64,000 nucleotides of DNA, taken from contig JAGBHU010000040.1 in NCBI GenBank assembly GCA_017935345.1, forward strand, positions 26,035-90,034, given 5' to 3'. The notes under the pieces are model-generated. The model worked only from the letters and a program-made list of their open reading frames with translations. It searched no databases and was not told where the DNA came from. Positions 27,739-36,997 of the stretch are shown here, in pieces; positions within the stretch are counted from its first letter, which is position 1; each line of letters opens with the position of its first letter. Position numbers and translations under genes: made by a program. This DNA is from Coprococcus sp. (GTDB lineage: Bacteria > Bacillota > Clostridia > Lachnospirales > Lachnospiraceae).

Positions 27739-28419
27739 ATGAGTAACATTCAGAAGGAAGTAACAATAGAGGCATTATATAATCTTGATGAGACGGATGC
27801 GAAGCCGTTGCTTGAAGGACTTACATATCCATGGGAGGCACTTCCGCTTATCAAGAATTTTATTCTTGAGCTTGGCGCTACACTTGGTTCTGATGAATAT
27901 GAGAAGCGTGGCGAAGATATATGGATTCACAGGACCGCAAAGGTATTCGACTCAGCGTATATTGCAGGGCCATGTATTATCGGAGCCGGTACAGAGGTAA
28001 GACAGTGTGCATTTATCAGAGGGAATGCACTTGTAGGTGCAAATTGTGTAGTAGGTAATTCCACAGAGCTTAAGAATGTTATTATATTCAATAACGTACA
28101 GGTGCCGCATTATAACTATGTAGGTGATTCCATCCTCGGTTATAAATCCCATATGGGAGCAGGCAGTATCACTTCAAATGTAAAATCAGATAAGACACTT
28201 GTTCATGTAAAAGGAAACGGTTTTGATATAGAAACAGGAATGAAGAAATTTGGTGCGATGCTGGGTGACCATGTAGAGGTGGGCTGTAACAGTGTATTAA
28301 ATCCGGGAACAGTAGTAGGGGTTGACAGCAATATATATCCACTTTCAAGGGTAAGAGGATACGTTCCTGCCCACAGCATTTACAAGGATAAAGATGACAT
28401 CGTGGAAAAGAATCAATAA
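27739..28419 (+). CDS. Left-handed beta-helix (hexapeptide-repeat) protein, GlmU-like acyltransferase family
   Basis: The 226-residue protein has a short helical N-terminus (1-70) and then repeated hexapeptides, for example AYIAGPCIIGAGTEV, ALVGANCVVGNS and VEVGCNSVLNPG. These build a trimeric left-handed beta helix like the acetyltransferase half of GlmU. It contains no nucleotidyltransferase domain and the usual catalytic residues cannot be assigned with certainty. Homologues are often labelled UDP-N-acetylglucosamine pyrophosphorylase, which this length does not support. A role in acyl transfer to a sugar nucleotide is likely. AAAGGAGAG precedes the ATG. Confidence 0.8.
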   Translation: MSNIQKEVTIEALYNLDETDAKPLLEGLTYPWEALPLIKNFILELGATLGSDEYEKRGEDIWIHRTAKVFDSAYIAGPCIIGAGTEVRQCAFIRGNALVGANCVVGNSTELKNVIIFNNVQVPHYNYVGDSILGYKSHMGAGSITSNVKSDKTLVHVKGNGFDIETGMKKFGAMLGDHVEVGCNSVLNPGTVVGVDSNIYPLSRVRGYVPAHSIYKDKDDIVEKNQ

Positions 28420-28450
28420 TGCTATTTGCCTATATAGTCACGGCTATAAA

Positions 28451-28508
28451 ATAACATCAATATTATTAGGGTACATTTACAGATGTACCCTAGTAATATT
28501 GATGTTAT
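28451..28508. repeat. 26-bp near-perfect inverted repeat between convergent genes
   Basis: Arms 28451-28476 and 28483-28508 differ at one position (a G-U pair in RNA) around the loop TTACAG. It lies between convergent genes. There is no T-run on either side, so a plain Rho-independent terminator is not supported, but a bidirectional transcription block or RNA-stability element is plausible. Confidence 0.8.
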
Positions 28509-28517
28509 GTAAGCCTG

Positions 28518-28973
28518 CTATTGTATCACAGCCTTCGATAGTGCATCCCGTATGGCATTTATGATGAGTGTAGCAGTATATTTGTTGTCACTGCTGTATG
28601 TAAGATTGTCGATGGAAGATACATACTGAAGCTGTGTATTGATGTCCTCCATGGAGCTTTCAAGCAGAGGATACATAGCCATAACGCTTTCATCAAGCTG
28701 CTTAAATGAGACATCTGTTATGGATTCGCTGTCTACCGTAACCATAACCGATAGGGTCGATTCCCCAAGTGTAATGGAGGAGTCATATGTACCCGGTACA
28801 TAGCCTGTAGTAACTTCATCACTTACAGGATTCATTTTTTCTTCGTCTTTTCCTTTTTTGTCACCTTTAAACATAATCATTAAAATAATGACAAGAACGG
28901 CTACAAGGGCAAGGAAGATAAGTGTATAAATGATTTCTTTTGATTTTAAGACTATAAGCTTTGTAGATGCCAT
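28518..28973 (-). CDS. Single-pass membrane protein with FMN-binding-like extracytoplasmic domain
   Basis: The 151-residue protein has one N-terminal membrane helix (about 14-35: IIYTLIFLALVAVLVIILMI) and a charged linker. An extracytoplasmic domain (about 58-151) follows, beginning YVPGTYDSSITLGESTLSV and ending NKYTATLIINAIRDAL. That strand-turn pattern resembles the small FMN-binding domain of NqrC/RnfG relatives, but the Thr used for covalent flavin attachment cannot be assigned. It is transcribed divergently from addB with a 106-base gap. Function unknown; the fold assignment is tentative. Confidence 0.62.
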   Translation of the reverse strand: MASTKLIVLKSKEIIYTLIFLALVAVLVIILMIMFKGDKKGKDEEKMNPVSDEVTTGYVPGTYDSSITLGESTLSVMVTVDSESITDVSFKQLDESVMAMYPLLESSMEDINTQLQYVSSIDNLTYSSDNKYTATLIINAIRDALSKAVIQ

Positions 28974-29079
28974 TTTGATAATCTCCTGAAGCGTTGTATA
29001 ATATTAATATAATTTATTCAACAGCCGGCGGATATATGTCACTAAAATAAAATAAGCTTTACAAATAATGGAGGACGTA

Positions 29080-32000
29080 ATGTCTATACAGTTTTTGCTT
29101 GGCTCGTCAGGGTCGGGAAAATCGACAGAGATATTAAATAAAATAATTTCGGAGTCAATGGCTCATCCGGAGTGTATGTATTACCTTATTGTTCCGGAGC
29201 AGTACACCATGGAAGCCCAGAGAGATATTGTGACAATGCATCCGAATGGCGGAACCATGAATATAGATGCCATTGGCTTTAACAGACTTGCCTATAGGAT
29301 ATTCGACGAGCTGTCGGTAAATCCCGGAGACGTACTTCAGGATTTTGGAAAGAGTATGCTAATCAGGAAAATTCTATGGGATCAGAGAGAAACACTTTCT
29401 GTATATGGAAGCTACATGGACAAGCTGGGCTTTGTGGACGAGATGAAATCCATGATGTCAGAGCTTTTTCAATATGCAGTAAAAAGATTGGATATAGAAT
29501 CTGTTATGGAGGATATGACAGAAGAGACGGAAAGTGTAACCTATAGTAAACTGAAAGATATTCAGCTTATTTACGAAGAATTTGAGCGCTATACATCAAA
29601 TGGGTATATCGTTGCGGAACAAATGACCGAGCTTCTTACAAGTCTTGTTAAACAATCCGATATTATGAAAAAGAGCTGTTTTTATTTTGATGGATTTACA
29701 GGATTTACACCGGTCCAGATGATGCTTTTACGCGAAATGATGAAGAATACAAAAGGACTTGTATTCTCGTTTACGATTGATTCAAGAGATATATCCATTA
29801 CAAATATAAAAGAGCATGAGCTGTTTTATATGACAAAAACTGCAATTAAAATGATTACCAAAATAGCAACGGAAGAGCATGTCGATATTTTGCCGAATAT
29901 CATAATGGAGGATAAGATTTCACGCAGATTTGAAAATAATGCGGAACTTGCTTTTTTGGAAAAACAATTATTCAGATTTCCATATAGAAAATATCATAGC
30001 AGTTTACATAACATAGAAATAACTGCCTGTGATAATACACGTGAGGAAGTATATTGTATTGCGGAAAATATACGCAGACTGCTCGATAAGGGCTACCGCT
30101 ATAAGGATATTGCGATTGTGGCGGGAGACCTTACGGAATCGGCACGTTATTATAATCAGGTTATGGAAGAGTATCATATTCCTGTATTTATAGATGCAAA
30201 TGTTCTGATGAAATCCAATCCTTGTTCCGAGACCATCCGAAGCCTTCTTGATATGTATGCTGCAGGATTTTCATACGACAGTGTATTCAGATTTTTAAAA
30301 ACAGGAATGACCGACATTCCTACGGATGACATTGAATATCTTGAGAATTATGCGATACAGAGAGGATTGAGAGGATATTCGTCATGGAGCAGAGAGGTGC
30401 CGGAATATTACGAGAAAAATGCTGTAAGAAGTATAGAAGAAATCAGAAAGCAATTTATGGATTTGTTGGTTGACATAACACCTGTTTTCAGAAGTAAAAA
30501 AAGTACGGTACGTGATTATGTTGAGGCTGTTTACTGTTTTCTTGTAAAGATAGATATTCATGGGAAATTGGCAAATAAGAGCGGTGAGTTCTATCGTCAG
30601 GGAAGATATGATGAAGGAGATGCATATAGTCAGATCATGGATAAGGTCGTTATGCTATTTGACAAAATTGTACAGCTTCTTTCTGACGAAAAAATGAGCG
30701 TAAAGGAGTTTGGCGATATTGTAGATACCGGACTTTCGGATATAGAAATTGGTATCGTTCCTCCTACGGTTGACCGTGTATTGGTAGGTGATATAACACG
30801 TTCAAGACTTAACCATATCAAGGTTTTGTTTCTTGCAGGGGCAAATGAAGGGATTATACCGAAGGCGGCAAAAAAAGGAAAAATTCTTACCGATGGGGAC
30901 AGAAAGACATTAGAACAGCACGGACTTGTCCTTGCTCCATCGGATAAGGTAAATGCATATATAGAGCAGTTTTATCTGTACATGAATATTACAAAGCCAT
31001 CCGACAAGCTGTATATTTCATACAGAAGACTGGGACAGGATGAAAAAGAGACCAGACCGTCATATCTGCTTAGCCGTATTATGAATATCTTTCCTGAGCT
31101 TAAGGTACAGGAGTACAGTATGGAAAATGAAGGACTGTATACGGATAATGCCATCCTCAGATATATTGTAAGATGTACACGAAACGATGGAATACAATCG
31201 ATTTCTGACAAGTTATGTAAACTACTTGATGAAAACGGATATGGAAAAGAGCTGAAATGCATATTTTCAGGAAAGAATTATCGGAATCAGGCTATGAATC
31301 TGTCTAAGGAAACAGTTGGATTATTATATGGAAATGAGCTGATACAGTCCGTTTCAAGACTTGAGACTTTTGCAAACTGCAGCTTTGCATATTTTCTAAA
31401 ATATGGATTGGGACTGAAGGAACGTGATCAATATCATATTGATATGAGACAGGTTGGCTCGATACTGCATCAGGTTATGGAGCGTGTATTTAAGACTGTC
31501 AGAAATACGATGGGAAATGACTGGAACGGACTTATGGACGAAACCAGGAGACAGATGGTTTCAAATGCGGTAGCAGAGGCTGCAAGGGAATATGGGGGCA
31601 GCTTTTTTGCGGATTATGCGAGAAATCAGTATATGTTAAGGCTTGTTGAAAATATGGCACAACGTTCTGTAGAAATGCTCCAGAGCCATATCAGCTATGG
31701 GGATATGAAGCCGGGAATGATAGAGAAGGTATTTGATTCGGAGCGGGATGAACTCTGCGATTATACGTTTGATTTGGCGAATGATATGCGGATGGTATTG
31801 AATGGTAAGATAGACAGAGTCGATACATGTGAAGAGGACGGTTCCGTTTATATCAAAATAATCGATTACAAATCGTCCTCGAGAGAGCTTAAGCTGGATA
31901 GGATTTTGTCAGGCTTACAGTTACAGCTCCTGGCATATTCGGGTATTGCGTATGAGCTTGAAAAGAAGATATATCCCGACAAGGATGTGCGGCTGGCGGG

Positions 32001-32505
32001 GCTTCTTTATTATAGCTTCGATGACCCTATTGTGGAAATGCAGTCGCTTGATATAGATGAGAATGCAACAGGTTTTATATGTGAGAGCGGAGTTTCAGAT
32101 AAGAAAATGGAAGCGGCAAGGTTAAAAGGTTTTGTAAATTCTGATAAAGAAGTGCTATTGAAAATGGACAGAACCCTCACGACGGCGCTTCCAATAAAGC
32201 TTGATAAACAGGGTGAGCCTAAGTCGAATCATAATATTCTGAAGGAAGAACAGCTCAGGAAGCTTCTTTCTCGTACAAGAGAAAATATGTTTCAACTGGG
32301 ACAGCGGATAGCCGCAGGCTGTACGGATATCAATCCGATAAAGGATGGAAATGAAACGGGCTGCGATTATTGTGCGTTTAAAAAGATATGCAGGTTTGAT
32401 ACAAAGTGTGGTGGAAACAGTTATCGTTTGCTGGATAAAAAAGTAACTGAGAAGTTCTATGAGGAGGATGCTGCAGAGGATGAAATGGACAGAGGAACAG
32501 AATAG
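29080..32505 (+). CDS. addB: Helicase-exonuclease AddAB, subunit AddB
   Basis: ATG 29080 is preferred, five bases after GGAGG; the in-frame ATG at 29068 overlaps that site. The 1141-residue protein has Walker A GSSGSGKST near its N-terminus and an inactivated-helicase-type body. The C-terminal nuclease contains IIDYKSSS plus an iron-sulphur cluster formed by an early Cys (FANCSFAYF) and three late ones (CDYCAFKKIC region). It partners AddA to resect double-strand breaks and recognise Chi. It overlaps addA by about 26 bases, the normal gene order addB-addA. Confidence 0.95.
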   Translation: MSIQFLLGSSGSGKSTEILNKIISESMAHPECMYYLIVPEQYTMEAQRDIVTMHPNGGTMNIDAIGFNRLAYRIFDELSVNPGDVLQDFGKSMLIRKILWDQRETLSVYGSYMDKLGFVDEMKSMMSELFQYAVKRLDIESVMEDMTEETESVTYSKLKDIQLIYEEFERYTSNGYIVAEQMTELLTSLVKQSDIMKKSCFYFDGFTGFTPVQMMLLREMMKNTKGLVFSFTIDSRDISITNIKEHELFYMTKTAIKMITKIATEEHVDILPNIIMEDKISRRFENNAELAFLEKQLFRFPYRKYHSSLHNIEITACDNTREEVYCIAENIRRLLDKGYRYKDIAIVAGDLTESARYYNQVMEEYHIPVFIDANVLMKSNPCSETIRSLLDMYAAGFSYDSVFRFLKTGMTDIPTDDIEYLENYAIQRGLRGYSSWSREVPEYYEKNAVRSIEEIRKQFMDLLVDITPVFRSKKSTVRDYVEAVYCFLVKIDIHGKLANKSGEFYRQGRYDEGDAYSQIMDKVVMLFDKIVQLLSDEKMSVKEFGDIVDTGLSDIEIGIVPPTVDRVLVGDITRSRLNHIKVLFLAGANEGIIPKAAKKGKILTDGDRKTLEQHGLVLAPSDKVNAYIEQFYLYMNITKPSDKLYISYRRLGQDEKETRPSYLLSRIMNIFPELKVQEYSMENEGLYTDNAILRYIVRCTRNDGIQSISDKLCKLLDENGYGKELKCIFSGKNYRNQAMNLSKETVGLLYGNELIQSVSRLETFANCSFAYFLKYGLGLKERDQYHIDMRQVGSILHQVMERVFKTVRNTMGNDWNGLMDETRRQMVSNAVAEAAREYGGSFFADYARNQYMLRLVENMAQRSVEMLQSHISYGDMKPGMIEKVFDSERDELCDYTFDLANDMRMVLNGKIDRVDTCEEDGSVYIKIIDYKSSSRELKLDRILSGLQLQLLAYSGIAYELEKKIYPDKDVRLAGLLYYSFDDPIVEMQSLDIDENATGFICESGVSDKKMEAARLKGFVNSDKEVLLKMDRTLTTALPIKLDKQGEPKSNHNILKEEQLRKLLSRTRENMFQLGQRIAAGCTDINPIKDGNETGCDYCAFKKICRFDTKCGGNSYRLLDKKVTEKFYEEDAAEDEMDRGTE

Positions 32506-35500
32506 TGTTATAGATTCCAGAACAGGGAATCTTCTTGTAGCTGCTGCCGCAGGCTCAGGTAAAACCGCAGTTCTGGTAGAAAGAATCATAGAAATGGTAT
32601 TGGGCATAGATTCTCAGGGAAATAAAATCGCAGAGGGTATCGATATCGATGAGCTTTTGGTAGTGACCTTTACGAATGCGGCTGCTGCCCAGATGAAAGA
32701 AAAGATTGCAGATGTTCTTGCAAAAAAGGCGGAGGAAATGCCGTATCATGAACATCTTGTAAAGCAGTTGGCGCTTCTTTCCCGCGCAGAGATAACGACG
32801 ATTGACAGCTTTTGTTTAGGCGTTGTTAAGGATAACTTTAATGTAGTAGATATTGATTCAAATTTTGATATTGCAGACGGACCGGAAATGGAGCTTATCA
32901 AAGCGGATGTCATGGATGCGGTTATGGAGGAATGCTATCAAGAGGCAGAGCCCGGATTTATACAGTTAGTGGAATCATTTTCCAAAAAAGAGTCTGACCG
33001 GATACTTACGGAAATGGTTGATAAGCTTTATAAAGTATCTTCAAGCTTTTCAAGACCGAAGCAGTGGCTTAACAATGCAAGAAATGCATTGCTTGTGGAA
33101 ACCGAAGAGGAACTGACTGCACTTGGATGGTTTCAGCATTACGAAAAGAGTGTGAGACAGGCTTTAGATTCTGCCTTTCTTATGGCGCAGAAGTGTCTGT
33201 CTGTTTGCGATATGGAAAATGGTCCTGCCGGTTACAGGAATGCGATATGCGATGATATTGACATGCTTATCCTGATGAGAGAACAAGGCTCGCTGGAATA
33301 TATTAAGAAAAACTATAACGGTTTTGGAAATATAGGAAGAAATAAAAAAGACAGTTGTGATGAAGCACTTGCAACATTTGTTAAAAATATGCGGAAAAAA
33401 TATAAGGAGCTGGTAGGTAAAACGGTTTCAGACATCAAGTCAGTTGACATAATGTTGAAAGAAACAAGGCTTATGGGCAGACCGCTGCTTGCACTGATAG
33501 ACCTTACAAAAAAATACAGAGACAGGCTTAATCAGGTGAAAAGGGCGAAAAATGTATATGAATTTCATGATATAGAAGAATTTGCACTGAATATCGTATG
33601 TGACGGTTATGATGAATCCGGGGTTGCAGTACCTTCCGCTATAGGGAAAGCCATATCACGAAAATATAAAGAAATATTGATAGATGAGTATCAGGACAGC
33701 AATTTTTTGCAGGAGGATATACTGACCTGTGTATCGGGCTGTGGAGAGAACCTGAATAATATCTTTATGGTAGGCGATATCAAACAGAGTATTTATCGAT
33801 TCAGAATGGCAAGACCTGATTTGTTTTTGAAGAAATATGACACATATCCGGAGCAGATTGATGAAAGAGGCTGTAGAAAAATACGATTGTCCAATAATTT
33901 CAGAAGTTCAAAATCCATACTTGACAGTGTGAATATGATATTTGCTCCGCTGATGTCAAGGGATATGGGAGGTATCGAATATGATGATACGGCTTTTTTA
34001 AAGCCGGGGCCTCTCCAGATAGAATCGGCTGATGAGGATATGAAACCGGAGCTTTATCTGATAGAAAATGATACAAAAAAAACACAGGATGAGATAAGCA
34101 ACACGGAAATTGAAGCAATAGCAATAGCGAATAAAATTGACAGTATTGTAAACGGAAAAGAGTCTTTCTTTATAAAAGATGAGAAAGCACCGAATGGAAA
34201 GAGAAAGGTTGCTTACAGGGATATCGTTATTCTGCTTAGAAGTGTAAAGGGCAGTTCTACTGTCTATGACAGTGTATTTGCTGAACGGGGAATTCCCGTA
34301 TATTTAGAGAGTGAGCAGGGATATTTCGATGCCATAGAAGTAAATACACTTCTTTCCATGCTGGCTGTAATCGATAATGTCTATATTGATTATGATATGG
34401 CAGCAGTTCTGCGGTCTCCTTTGGTAGGCATGGATGAGGAACAGCTTGCACATATAGTGGGGATATATAATGAGGATATGAGACAGCAGGGAAATGCAAA
34501 TGCTTTAAAAAATGGGATGCTGTATGATAAAGTTATGCATTATGTAAACTTGAATACGGGAGATGTCATTGCGGATAAGCTGGATAAATTTCTTGCCATG
34601 CTCAGATATCTGAAGGCAGAAAAGAATTATATGTCGATAAGCGATATGATTCGGTATGTGCTGGATGAGACAGGCTATTACTGGTTTGTCTCAGCAATGA
34701 GTATGGGCAGGAGAAGACAGGCAAATATTGATATGCTTATCAGCAAGGCGGATGCATATGAGGAAAGCAGCTTTAAGGGATTGTTTAATTTCTTGAGATA
34801 TATAGACAGGCTGAAGGTAAATGACATTGATTTTGCCGAGGCAGGTGCGTTATCCGACGGTGACGATGCTGTCAGAATTATGACAATGCATAAAAGTAAG
34901 GGCTTGGAATTTCCTGTTGTATTTGTAAGCGGACTTGGTAAACAGCTTGCCAATATGGATGCCAGAGCTTCGGTGGTTGTACATCCGGACTATTATCTGG
35001 CAGCATATGCCATTGATACAAAAAACCGCGTAAAGCAGAATACATTTGCAAGAAGTGCCATTATTAATGCGTTTCGGTTGGAAATGTATGCTGAAGAAAT
35101 GAGAGTGTTATATGTAGCACTAACAAGAGCGAAGCAAAAGCTTTATATGACAGGATGTGTCAATGATATTGATAAAACATTAGAAAAATGTGATAGTATT
35201 GCTTTCGGCGGTGGAAAAATTGTATATGGGGATAAACTGACAGCTTCCTGTTTTATGGAGTGGATACTGATGAGCAGGAAGGTCTATGATGGTGCAGATG
35301 ATTTCATGGAGCAATATCATCTAAATGGAACCGAGGTATTGCTTCATGCATGTAAGCTGGCGGCATTCAAACCAATCAATACAAATGGAGCAGAAGACAG
35401 GACCGTGAATGAAGACGCGTACGAGAAAGCGCAGAAGGCATTAGGCTTTGTTTATCATTATGGCACCGAAAATTATAGAAGTAAGATGTCCATAACAGAG

Positions 35501-36160
35501 ATAAAGAGATTGCAGTCTGAGGGTGAGGAAAATCCGGGAGTGCCAATGTATCATTATGCAGAAAATCAGGATGCCTCCGTATGGAATGCAGGAGACCTGA
35601 ATGTGGACATACCGGTACCTGCTTTTATGAAAGAGGAGCGGGAGGTACATGGAAATGAGATAGGAACCGTAGTGCATAAAATTATGGAGCTTATTGATTT
35701 TCAAAAGCCTGAAAAACAGGATATAGACAAACAAGTTGACATCATGTTTGAAAAAGGTGTTTTTCAGGAGTGCTTCAAGGTTCATGTGAATACGGAGAAA
35801 ATATATTTCATGTTAAACAGCAGTGTAGGCAGACGGATGGCACAGGCAGACAAAAGTGGTAAGCTCTATAAGGAGCAGCAGTTTTATGTGGCAATGAAGC
35901 CTGACAGTATATGGAAGGATGAAGCACCATCTGATGAAATCATTGTTGTTCAGGGAATTATAGATGCTTATTTTATAGAAGACGGACAGGCTGTATTGCT
36001 GGATTACAAAACCGACAGGGTAAACCATATGGAGGAGCTTGTTACAAAGTATCACGTACAGCTTGACAAATATGCCGAAACCATCGAACGGCTTACAGGA
36101 TATAAGGTCAAGGAGAAGATCATTTATTCATTCTGCCTGAATGACGAGATTTCTTTTTGA
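32480..36160 (+). CDS. addA: Helicase-exonuclease AddAB, subunit AddA
   Basis: The 1227-residue UvrD-type helicase-nuclease shows Walker A AAAGSGKTAVL, the DEYQDSN box, VGDIKQSIYRFR, the NFRSS motif, HKSKGLEFPVVF and the RAKQ helicase motif. It ends with a RecB-type nuclease bearing LLDYKTDR. ATG 32480 is chosen since GAGGAGG lies 12 bases upstream; starts at 32459 or 32468 would add 7 or 4 residues and fit the ribosome site less well. It unwinds and degrades DNA ends with AddB. The following gap holds a new ribosome site for an unrelated ABC gene. Confidence 0.95.
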   Translation: MKWTEEQNSVIDSRTGNLLVAAAAGSGKTAVLVERIIEMVLGIDSQGNKIAEGIDIDELLVVTFTNAAAAQMKEKIADVLAKKAEEMPYHEHLVKQLALLSRAEITTIDSFCLGVVKDNFNVVDIDSNFDIADGPEMELIKADVMDAVMEECYQEAEPGFIQLVESFSKKESDRILTEMVDKLYKVSSSFSRPKQWLNNARNALLVETEEELTALGWFQHYEKSVRQALDSAFLMAQKCLSVCDMENGPAGYRNAICDDIDMLILMREQGSLEYIKKNYNGFGNIGRNKKDSCDEALATFVKNMRKKYKELVGKTVSDIKSVDIMLKETRLMGRPLLALIDLTKKYRDRLNQVKRAKNVYEFHDIEEFALNIVCDGYDESGVAVPSAIGKAISRKYKEILIDEYQDSNFLQEDILTCVSGCGENLNNIFMVGDIKQSIYRFRMARPDLFLKKYDTYPEQIDERGCRKIRLSNNFRSSKSILDSVNMIFAPLMSRDMGGIEYDDTAFLKPGPLQIESADEDMKPELYLIENDTKKTQDEISNTEIEAIAIANKIDSIVNGKESFFIKDEKAPNGKRKVAYRDIVILLRSVKGSSTVYDSVFAERGIPVYLESEQGYFDAIEVNTLLSMLAVIDNVYIDYDMAAVLRSPLVGMDEEQLAHIVGIYNEDMRQQGNANALKNGMLYDKVMHYVNLNTGDVIADKLDKFLAMLRYLKAEKNYMSISDMIRYVLDETGYYWFVSAMSMGRRRQANIDMLISKADAYEESSFKGLFNFLRYIDRLKVNDIDFAEAGALSDGDDAVRIMTMHKSKGLEFPVVFVSGLGKQLANMDARASVVVHPDYYLAAYAIDTKNRVKQNTFARSAIINAFRLEMYAEEMRVLYVALTRAKQKLYMTGCVNDIDKTLEKCDSIAFGGGKIVYGDKLTASCFMEWILMSRKVYDGADDFMEQYHLNGTEVLLHACKLAAFKPINTNGAEDRTVNEDAYEKAQKALGFVYHYGTENYRSKMSITEIKRLQSEGEENPGVPMYHYAENQDASVWNAGDLNVDIPVPAFMKEEREVHGNEIGTVVHKIMELIDFQKPEKQDIDKQVDIMFEKGVFQECFKVHVNTEKIYFMLNSSVGRRMAQADKSGKLYKEQQFYVAMKPDSIWKDEAPSDEIIVVQGIIDAYFIEDGQAVLLDYKTDRVNHMEELVTKYHVQLDKYAETIERLTGYKVKEKIIYSFCLNDEISF

Positions 36161-36254
36161 CAATCAGACGTGATGTAGCTTGTAAATGCAACCCTAAATT
36201 GCTATAATATAGGTTAGGTAAAAATTTGGATGTTTGCGTGTAAAGGAGAACTAC

Positions 36255-36980
36255 ATGATAAAAGCAGAGGGCTTGACAAAGGTATATGGATTGGATTTTG
36301 TTTCGGTTGACGATTTGAGCTTTCATATAAAAAAAGGTGAGATTGTCGGCTTTGTAGGGCAAAACGGTGCCGGAAAAACGACCACCATAAAGATGCTGGC
36401 AGGTATTCTGAAACCGACAAAGGGCAAGGTTATCATAAACGGATTTGATATCGACAGCAGCTCTCTGGATGCAAAAAGGTCTGTAGGTTACATATCTGAC
36501 AATCCTGATATATTTCTCAGGCTTACAGGCGCAGAATATGTGAATTTTATAGCGGATATCTATGGTGTTTCGGAAACGGACAGGAAGCTTCGTATGGAAG
36601 ATATGGCTTCAAGATTTGGAATGGAAGACAGCTTGAATAAGCAGATGGTCAGCTATTCACATGGAATGAGACAGAAGATGATGGTTATTGCGGCGCTTGT
36701 ACATAATCCTCCTGTTTGGATTCTTGATGAGCCGATGACAGGACTTGACCCCAATGCAGCATATGAGCTTAAAAAGATGATGCGGGAACATGCCGATGCA
36801 GGTAACTGTGTATTTTTTTCAACGCATGTGCTTGAGGTGGCAGAGAAGCTGTGTGATGAAATTATTATCATTAAAAAAGGCAGGGATATTTATCAGGGAA
36901 CACTTGATAAACTGGTAGAGGAACATAAAAATAAATCTCTTGAGGATATTTTCATAGAGATGACACATACTAACAACTAG
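36255..36980 (+). CDS. ABC transporter ATP-binding protein
   Basis: ATG 36255 follows AAAGGAGAA; an upstream in-frame start at 36234 lacks one. The 241-residue ATPase has GQNGAGKTT, a Q-loop-equivalent in VGYISDNPDIF (Asp-Asn instead of Gln-Glu, common in this branch), signature SYSHGMRQK (a relaxed LSGGQ), WILDEPMTGLDP and STHVLEV. This pattern is that of the ABC-2/CcmA exporter group. It forms an operon with the membrane protein that starts 17 bases downstream. Confidence 0.9.
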   Translation: MIKAEGLTKVYGLDFVSVDDLSFHIKKGEIVGFVGQNGAGKTTTIKMLAGILKPTKGKVIINGFDIDSSSLDAKRSVGYISDNPDIFLRLTGAEYVNFIADIYGVSETDRKLRMEDMASRFGMEDSLNKQMVSYSHGMRQKMMVIAALVHNPPVWILDEPMTGLDPNAAYELKKMMREHADAGNCVFFSTHVLEVAEKLCDEIIIIKKGRDIYQGTLDKLVEEHKNKSLEDIFIEMTHTNN

Positions 36981-36997
36981 AGCAAAATAGGAGTAAC

